Source: Vesta saturnalis (taxonomy: Eukaryota; Arthropoda; Insecta; Coleoptera; Lampyridae). Taken from it: a DNA stretch of 64,000 bases. The stretch is from assembly GCA_036346205.1 (NCBI GenBank), contig JARFJB010000921.1, forward strand, positions 330,001-394,000. The letters are read 5' to 3'. How positions within the stretch are numbered: position 1 is the first letter of the stretch; every line of letters begins with the position of its first letter. The notes under the pieces were generated by a model, which had not been told where the DNA came from, searched no databases, and saw nothing but the letters and a program-made list of their open reading frames with translations. Below, one piece after another: positions 57,068-64,000 of the stretch. A program made the position numbers and the translations under genes.

Positions 57068-59409
57068 CAGTGTCCAACATGAGGATACCCACTATGGGGA
57101 TCTCGCAAGCGGTAAGCGATGGAAGGTCGGTTAAATGAAACAAAAGTTACGCATTTGAGAGGATGTGTTTATGGTCTTTGTAGAACTCGAATATCTCCTT
57201 TAGTTTTTAAGATATTTGAAAAAAACTGAATTTTCTCATTTTCGTTTTTATTTTTTTCTGACCTTATTTGAAGAGCTATCAAGAAAAGAAGAGCACATTT
57301 TTATTGCCACTTTTCAAGCTCTACTTAATGCTGTTATCCAATTTTTGATACAACGTTTCGTTTGTTAGCAACCATCATCAACTTAATTTTTTTAAATACA
57401 CGAAAAAATTATTTTTGCCACATTTAAATTCTCTCCTTGATTCTGAACTCAACGATATATCACACTTTATATTTTTGATATGTTTTGGATGAGAAAATTC
57501 ATATTCAATGTAAAACATGGAAAACGTACAGTTAAAAGTAATACTAGAAACGTTAGAAAACCGTAAAATTATGTTTGTAATTTTAAATGATAGACAAACA
57601 AAAAATAAATTTATTTTAAAGGTTAATAAACTCACAAAAGATGTTCAAAGGATTCCCGTTATTCTCTAAACATAAATAGTATCTTCTAACTGTAGCATCT
57701 AAAACATCCTTCAGCATTTGAGGAGTAATACTAGCAAACGCTTCCAGAACTAATCTTTGTAAAACTTCTTCGTTTTCAATATCGTTTCCATAAATGTAAT
57801 TTTTAATGTATCCCTAAACAAAAAAATCCAAAAGTGTTATATCTGGAGAACGGAGTGGCCACAGTACATTTGCACGAGTGCCAATACATCTTTTTGGAAA
57901 TCTAACTGAAAGGTATTCTCTGACAATTGTTGAATTATGTGCTGGTGTACCGTCATGCATAAACCAACAACCTTCAACTTCTTGGAAAGGCAAATCATTC
58001 AAAGCTATCTCTAATTCATTTTGGAGTAAAATTTGGTAACGTTCAGAATTTAAGGACTCGTGGTAAATGAAAACACCTATAATTCGAGTACCGAATATAG
58101 CAACCCATATATTAAATCCGAAACGGTGTTTGGCCGTTTTGTACAGACATGGATTTACTCTTGCCCAATAATGAGCATTTCTACGATAAAAAATTCCATT
58201 ATTATTAACCATACTTTCAACGGACCATATTATTTTATTCGGAAAATATTCATTGTCTTGAGACTGACGTGTATACCATTCGCAAAATATTCTACGTCTT
58301 TCTGGGTCACTTGGTCGAAGCCCATGGCAAATCCTAAATTTATATGGATGTACTTTCTCCTTCTCTAGAACATAATGAGCTGTGGAATGGGCTATGCCAG
58401 TTGCCACTTCAATTGCCCTAGTAGAAATCTCTGGATTTTCCGTTACAGCTAATAAAACAGTATTGGCTTTTTCTTCATTGCAAGGTTTTTTGCGAGATTT
58501 TACAGGTTTTTTGAACGCACCATATTCTTTTAGATTAACTGCTAATGTGCGAAAAGTTCTTTTGTGAGGTTGACACCTTTATGGATATTTGTTTAAATAC
58601 ACTATTTCGGCTTCAAAACAATTACGTTGACACAAAATGTAAAAATGTACTCCTACCATATCGTTTTTAGGTAAACACAAAATGTAGTTAACTCAAAGAC
58701 CACCAAACAAACGTAATACGGACAACAATCAATTATGACAGGTAAGTAAACAAAATTCAAAGCCAACTTGTTTTTATCAAATGCATCAGTACGACGGAAG
58801 ATATATTTTAACTGTTTAATTAATAGTATTTTCACTAAACACATACTTGTGAATTATTTTATTCGCAACAGGCATTACAAAATGAGAAAACATTATTTTA
58901 TAATAATTCTACAGTTTTCTAATGTTTCTAGTATTAGTTTTAACTGTACGTTTTCGATGTTTTACATTGAATATGAATTTTCCCATCCGAAACGTATCAA
59001 AAATATACAGTGTGATATATCGTTGAATTCAGAATCAAGGAGAGAATTTAAATATGGCAAAAACATTTTTTTCGTATACTTAAAAAAATAAAGTTGATGA
59101 TGAGTGCTAACAAACGAAACGTTGTATCAAAAATTTAATAACTACGTTAAATAGAGCTTTAAAAGTGGTAATGGAAATATGCTCTTCTTTGCTTGATAGC
59201 TCTTCAAATAAGGTCAGAAAAAAATAAAAACGAAAATCAGAAAATTCAATTTTTTTCAAATATCACAAAAACTAAAAGAGATATTTGAGTTCTACACAGA
59301 CCATAATTACATACTCTCAAATGCGTAACTTTTGTTCTACTTAACCGACCTTCCATCTCTCACCGTTTCCGAGATCCCCATAGTGGGCATCCTTATGTTG
59401 GACACGGTG
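57068..59409. mobile_element. Tc1/mariner-like element, DD41D, inactive, in a PLE UTR (element 3)
   Basis: The ends are CAGTGTCCAACATGAGGATA and, inverted, CACCGTGTCCAACATAAGGA, with TA on both sides (57066-57067 and 59410-59411). The TIRs are about 57068-57572 and 58900-59409. The flanks rejoin to a continuous PLE UTR as seen at 53144-53175. A minus-strand transposase fills the inner region. The inner TIR block CACTATGGGGATCTC is shared with element 1. Confidence 0.93.
57616..58659 (-). pseudogene. DD41D transposase of element 3, two nonsense codons and a lost catalytic Asp
   Basis: The length would be about 347 codons (ATG at 58659), equal to the intact relative at 21984. N-terminal helix-turn-helix: HKRTFRTLAVNLKEYGAFKK. 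The middle is VHPYKFRICHGLRPSDPERR. The first catalytic block reads IIWSVESM, where the family has Asp in place of Val. The second, WFMHDGTPAHN, and third, SPDITLLDFF, are intact, with 41 residues between. A TAG at about 57811 replaces the conserved Trp after DFFV, and another stop lies near the N-terminus. The protein would normally bind the TIRs and move the element. Confidence 0.9.
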
Positions 59410-59411
59410 TA

Positions 59412-59640
59412 TAGTTGTCTTTATACGTTTCTCAAACTGTTATATTAATAACAGGCTGTTGTTTATGTTTTAATTTTTCAACTTTGACAAATTTGTTTTC
59501 AACATTTTTAACAGTTTTAATAGATATTACTACTGACGAAGATAACTGTAAGTGTGATAGAAACGTTTAGATGGTGTAATTTAAAATACACCATTAAAAA
59601 ACCCATAAAAGATAAGTATTTTATTATTCCTAAAGGTAAT
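59412..59640 (+). repeat. PLE family 1 3' UTR of copy E, right part, and pseudo-LTR end
   Basis: Continues the UTR after the mariner; it includes the GATAGAAACGTTTAGATGG block and CACCATTAAAAAACCC, the start of a further copy that ends at about 59630. Confidence 0.8.
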
Positions 59641-60018
59641 AGGCGAAATTAGACTGCCTGTAGGTAAACCACTTTCTTTGTATGTAAATCTTTGTATTAT
59701 AAATTTGATTAGCATAGCGGACAAATAAATGAATTAATTGTATTCTTTGTTACGAGAGAAAATGGCAACAGAAACAAGTCAAACGAAAACAACACCGAAG
59801 TGACTGTAAAAAAAAGCGAAGGGATGCACGCTAATGAATTTGACCATCGGATTAATTTTGAAGACACAAGCATCTTAGTTACAGACAGCAACCAGAAGAG
59901 AAGACCTTTTGTGGAAATGTGGCATATTAAAAGTGAAACCAATAACATGAATTTAAAAAGTGATATCAATAATTTCAGCAACATATATAATCTACTACTT
60001 TCGTATTATAAGAAATAA
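59641..60018 (+). pseudogene. Third PLE-like family: GIY-YIG C-terminus
   Basis: The frame ending at 60018 contains ANEFDHRINFEDTSILVTDS, RRPFVEMWHIKSETNNMNL and NIYNLLLSYYKK. The H-x-I-x-F/W-E, E-x-x-x-I-K and NxxNL pattern is that of a PLE endonuclease C-terminus, but the sequence differs from families 1 and 2. The GIY-YIG core itself is not visible upstream; only the tail remains. Confidence 0.55.
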
Positions 60019-60499
60019 CCAATTATTGATAGTTTTAAGTTTTAAGTAGCTCATTAATATATTTTATTTTCTGCTTTAACCTGTTATATATAATTCTAAC
60101 AGTTGACCTTCAATATTTTCTTTTAATGGATAATGGTTACACATATGTAGGTAGTACAGATGTTTACGGTTCATTGTGTGTTACTTTTAATATTGTAAAA
60201 GTTGTTGTTAATTTTAATAAGTATACTGCCTTGTTTTAGTGGTAAGGATGAATGTGATTAATTGGATTCTTGTTTTTACCTCAATCATAAGAGTGTATTT
60301 TCAGTTTAGATATGACGTTTTAAATCTCAATTGTTTTACCTTTAGCAAATATTGGTTATATGAAAAGAGGAATTTTTCTTTAACCTTTATTGCCCCAGTG
60401 ACCGATGGCCTGTTATTTATCAATAATCGGTGTTTTAACTTTATACTCGATTGAAAAAGTTTCATATAGATAATACATATATATATATATATATATGCT
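60019..60499. other. AT-rich spacer with a short (TA)n at 60475-60496
   Basis: Probably the 3' UTR of the third PLE, then unique sequence. The TA run abuts the 3' end of the LINE and may be its simple-repeat tail or target. Confidence 0.4.
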
Positions 60500-63400
60500 T
60501 TTTTTACGCTATTTACATTTGTGTATCTACAGTTTCTCCTACCTTTACTACCCTCCACTGTCTTCTTCACTAATGTCTCATATCCCCTTAACTGCCTTCT
60601 TATTTTCCATATTTCTTCCATCTAATCCACTCCCCTTCATTTTTCCTTTAGTATCTCTTCTAACATCCTCTCCTGTTCCTTTAACTCCCTGCATTCTTTC
60701 AACATATGATTAATTGTCTCCATCTCTTCCCTGCACAACCTGCATTTTCTATCTTCGTCCCTTCTCCAATATTTGTTTCCCCTTTCTTCGTTTCCACATC
60801 TAAATCTTGCTATCATTCTTTCTTTCTTTCCTTCCTCCCTTCCCCATTCGGATATTCCGGTATTCCTTTTTTCTCCTTTGTCCATCTTTCCTGCTTTTGC
60901 ACATCCCTGTCCGTTCTAATGTCCTCTCACTCACTCCTTCCCTTCTTAGTCTCTCCACTTCTTTCGCACAACCGTTTCTTACTTAATATTCTATTCTTTC
61001 CTATATGTTGTTATCCCTTGCTTTATTTCTTTCCAGCATTTTTGAAGAATTTTTCCTCCAATCTTCTGCTCATTTCTTCCTCGTACTGTATTGCTCTTTT
61101 TCCTGCCTCCACCCTTATCTTTTGTTCTTGCACCTCTTCTCCGATAATGTATCCCGGTGTTCCTCTATCCACTCCCAGTACCCACTTCCAGTATTTTTCT
61201 TGCAGTCTCTCTATCTCTTTATACTCTTTCCACCCCCACACTTCCGCCCCGTACAACACCTCACTTTTTATTAGTTTCTCAAATAATAGTTTCCTTTTCC
61301 TTAAGTCCATTCCGAACTGTCTTTCTTCTATACTCCACACTTGTCCTATTAATTTATTTCCTTTTCTCACTCGTCTTTGTTGTTTTGTCTCATCGTGTAT
61401 CCCAGGTAGGTGAATTACTTTACTTGCTGTATCTCCTCTTCTCTCCATTTCCACTCCTCCTTTTTCCTACCCTTTTTCTCAGTATCATTACATTAGTTTG
61501 ATTCCCATTTACCTCCAGATCTTTTCTCTTCAAACATCTGTCCACCGTTTTTTTCCTTTGCTATTAGCACTGTCACCTGCGTATGCTAGCAACCATACTT
61601 TCCTCTTCCCCACCACTAGACCTCCTTGTCTTTGCCCTCTTAATGTCTCCTCCAAGTATCCATTGTATACTGCGAACAGGCTTGGCCTCAGTGGGCATCC
61701 TTGCCTCAGTCCCTTCCTTGTTACAAGTACTTCACTTAGTTCCCAATTCACCATCACCCTGTTCCTCGTTTCTTCGTATACTTCACCCATCCTCTCGATT
61801 AGCCTTTCGCTTATCTTTTTTCTCAAGCATTCTGACAGCTTTTGCCTGTTCGCCCTATCAAATGCCTCTATTAGGTCTACGAATACCACTACCATTTCCC
61901 CCTTTTCTTTTCAAGCTCCTTGTTAGCCACGTGTTTCAGTACGTATAAATTGTCTATCGTTCTTCTTCCTTTCCTGAATCCTGCCTGTCAATCTGGTATC
62001 AGTTTCTTCTCTTTAACTTCCTTCTTTCTTTTTTTCACCTTCTGTATTTCCACTATTACTTCCTCTTCTTTTATTCCTTCGCCTTCTTCCTGTGTTTCCT
62101 ATATTTTCTTAATTTGTCTTTCTTCTCCTTCCTGTACTTTCTCCCCCTCCAGTACGTTGCTGATGTATCTCTCCCATTCCTTTATTTGTAATCCCGTTTG
62201 TGACCTCCTTTTCCTCTCTTCTTTCTTTAAATATTTTCATACGACCTCCTCCATTTTTATATCCTTAATCTGCTCTCCATGTTTCTTTTTGTTTGCTGCC
62301 CTTTTCCTCTCGCATGTATTCTTGTGTATGCTTCCTTCTTCTTTATATTCCTCTTTTATTATTTTCCCTTTCTCCCACTGGCTTAATGTTCTCCTTGCCT
62401 TTCTCTTGGCCTCCTTGCATTCTCAATCTCACCATCTTCTCCAACCCGTTTTCTCCCCCTTCCATACTTTAAATCCTAGCTTCTCCGTTGCTTCCTTCAT
62501 TCTCTCTCTCATTTTCCTCACACTTTCTTGTACTCCTTTACCTTTCCATAATGTTTTTCTCTTTTTCTCGGCGTACCTCTTTATACTCTCTACTGTTCAT
62601 ACCTTCTTAGTTATGAATTCCTCTTCTTTTCTCATATCCTTTCTTTCTGTCCCCTAGATTATCAGTTCCAAGAGCTGATGGTCCGATTCGACCCTCTCCC
62701 CTACCCTAGATAGCTTCACCTTTCCTTCACCATCAGAATTCGTTATTACATAGTCTATTATGCGTATACTCCCCCCTCTCTCTTTCTTGTCCATTTCCAT
62801 TCATTACTTCCCACCCCCTTTTGTTGCACACTTCTAACAGTTCTTTTCCTTCCATATTTAACACTTTAACCCTTGTCTTTTTCCCGTCCCTCTTTTTTCT
62901 TGTATTCCCCCTCTTCCCCTATTCTCTCGTTGAAATCTCCTTCTATTATTAATCATACTTTCCCCCCTCTCGTCTAACAACTCCTCTAAGTTTTCCCTTG
63001 CCTCCTTTATTTTCTACTGTATACCGTCGTTATCTCTATTTTTTCTTTTCCCCACTGTATATTTCTTTCTACAATTCCTCTTCTTTGTTGCACTTTCTCT
63101 TCTTCTTTTTCCAACCATTTTCTTTTTATTCCCACAATTATTCGCCCCGTTGCCCTTCCTTTTCTGTTGTTCCTTTCCGCGAACTGCACCAACCATGAGA
63201 ATTCACTTGGAATTTCCCTTCCACTCTCGTTATTTTTCTTCTTGTAATCCCACCACATCCTGCTCCCTAACAAGCTCCGAGAAATATTGATCTTTATTCT
63301 TTAATCCCGCACATTCCAGAACAGTATATTTATTTCGTTCACCACTTCCTGTATTATTCCCTTGCTTTCCGTTTGTTCCCTTTGTTGTCCTTTTCCATTT

Positions 63401-64000
63401 CCTTTACTTGTTTTCCCGTTATCTGCTGATTTGTTATCCTCCTTTCCCCTTTCTCCCGGCCATCTTCTTTTAGTTTTTTTGCCTTTGTTTGTCCCTTCTC
63501 TATCCCCTTTCTTTGTTTAACTGCTTCGTCCTCTCATTCCATACGTATCTTTCACCATCTATCTAGATTTTTCTATAACCTACCCATACTTCTCTTTCCT
63601 CCGATATGTTCCTTATTTCTTTTAGTACACTTCTTTCTTCCCTAGTTAGGTCGTGGTCTATGTAATTTCCTGTACGCCTCAGTTTTCTCTTCTCTGCCAT
63701 AATCTTCTGCTTCTCTTCCCAGCTCTCCATTTCCGCCACCACTATCTCATTTTCCGTCTCCTTGTTTATGACCATCACTTTTCTAACTTCTACTCTTACA
63801 TTTAGTTACTTTTTCATCATCGCTTCTAACCATTTCTGTGGTTCCTTGCTTCTCCACCCTTGATGTTATTCTTGTTTTTCCACCTTCCATTCCTTTTTCC
63901 TTTGTTCCATTTGTTCTTTCATTCCGTTGATGACGTCCCTTATTCCCTTCATACTTTCTTTCATCAGCTTCCTCATCTCACGAATTAATTCCTTTACTTC
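60500..64000 (-). pseudogene. R1/I-like LINE: ORF1 tail, AP endonuclease, RT and C-terminus, runs off the window
   Basis: Minus strand. 63563-63778: a basic ORF1-like tail (AEKRKLRRTGNYIDHDLTRE). 63007-63273: AP-endonuclease segment (FSWLVQFAERNNRKGRATGR). 61530-61895: RT, with VFVDLIEAFDRANRQKL, the TRKGLRQGCPLRPSLF block and the catalytic box as AYAGDS in place of YADD, so inactive. 61023-61454: post-RT FEKLIKSEVLYGAEVWGWKE and YWKWVLGVDRGTPGYIIGEE. 60637-60885: C-terminal CRLCREEMETINHMLKEC knuckle. Many frameshifts split these parts. The plus-strand Ser/Phe/Leu-rich frames over the same span are shadows. Confidence 0.85.

Noticed and set aside
60706..62657. Long plus-strand Ser/Leu/Phe-rich ORFs across 60.5-63.2 kb
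   Set aside because: They are antisense to the purine-rich LINE, whose minus-strand frames carry recognisable endonuclease, RT and C-terminal motifs.

Overview
This is an AT-rich eukaryotic window, almost certainly from an arthropod and most likely an insect, although the sequence alone does not fix the species. The evidence is the repeat content: Tc1/mariner-like elements with DD41D transposases, an mdg1/412-type Gypsy LTR retrotransposon, Penelope-like elements (PLEs) with GIY-YIG endonucleases, an insect-type Maverick/Polinton, an R1/I-like LINE and a tRNA-headed SINE-like repeat. I find no convincing intact host gene. The best host-like candidates are a putative terminal exon at 12468-12684 and a decayed two-exon gene at 47651-48300.

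Layout. 1-545: 3' end of a LINE; the same family runs off the other edge at 60500-64000 in the opposite orientation. 852-1066 and 16284-16880: three copies of a SINE-like repeat with a hairpin and a tRNA-like head. 1627-3956: dead DD41D element. 4-13 kb: mostly featureless AT-rich DNA with a minisatellite and one candidate exon. 13.6-14.5 kb: decayed PLE (family 2). 18.0-18.7 kb: pogo/Tigger relic. 19.7-20.3 kb: C-terminal fragment of a non-LTR reverse transcriptase. 20999-23922: structurally complete DD41D element with an open 348-residue transposase, long terminal inverted repeats (TIRs) and TA target duplications, lying inside a TA microsatellite.

26.9-38.4 kb is a nested block. A minus-strand tandem of PLE family 1 carries a 6.2 kb Gypsy element (28625-34868, 4-bp duplication ATAG) inserted in the middle of one PLE copy. 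38.4-46.7 kb is a broken Polinton: PLA2/core protein, penton-like and double-jelly-roll capsid genes, packaging ATPase, two Polinton-specific genes and an integrase on plus; an accessory ORF and the 3' part of polymerase B on minus. 46.7-51.6 kb holds tandem repeats and the decayed spliced gene. 51.6-59.6 kb is a second PLE family 1 tandem, now on plus, interrupted by a PLE family 2 fragment, a 290-bp hairpin insertion and another DD41D element (57068-59409). A third PLE C-terminus lies at 59.8-60.0 kb.

The genes do not form a host pathway. The window is a graveyard of nested selfish elements whose junctions allow relative dating: PLE family 1 is older than the Gypsy copy, the 290-bp insertion and the 57-kb mariner that interrupt it. 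The 21-kb mariner is among the youngest insertions. Except for that transposase, the Gypsy gag and the small ORF before gag, nearly all coding regions carry stops or frameshifts.
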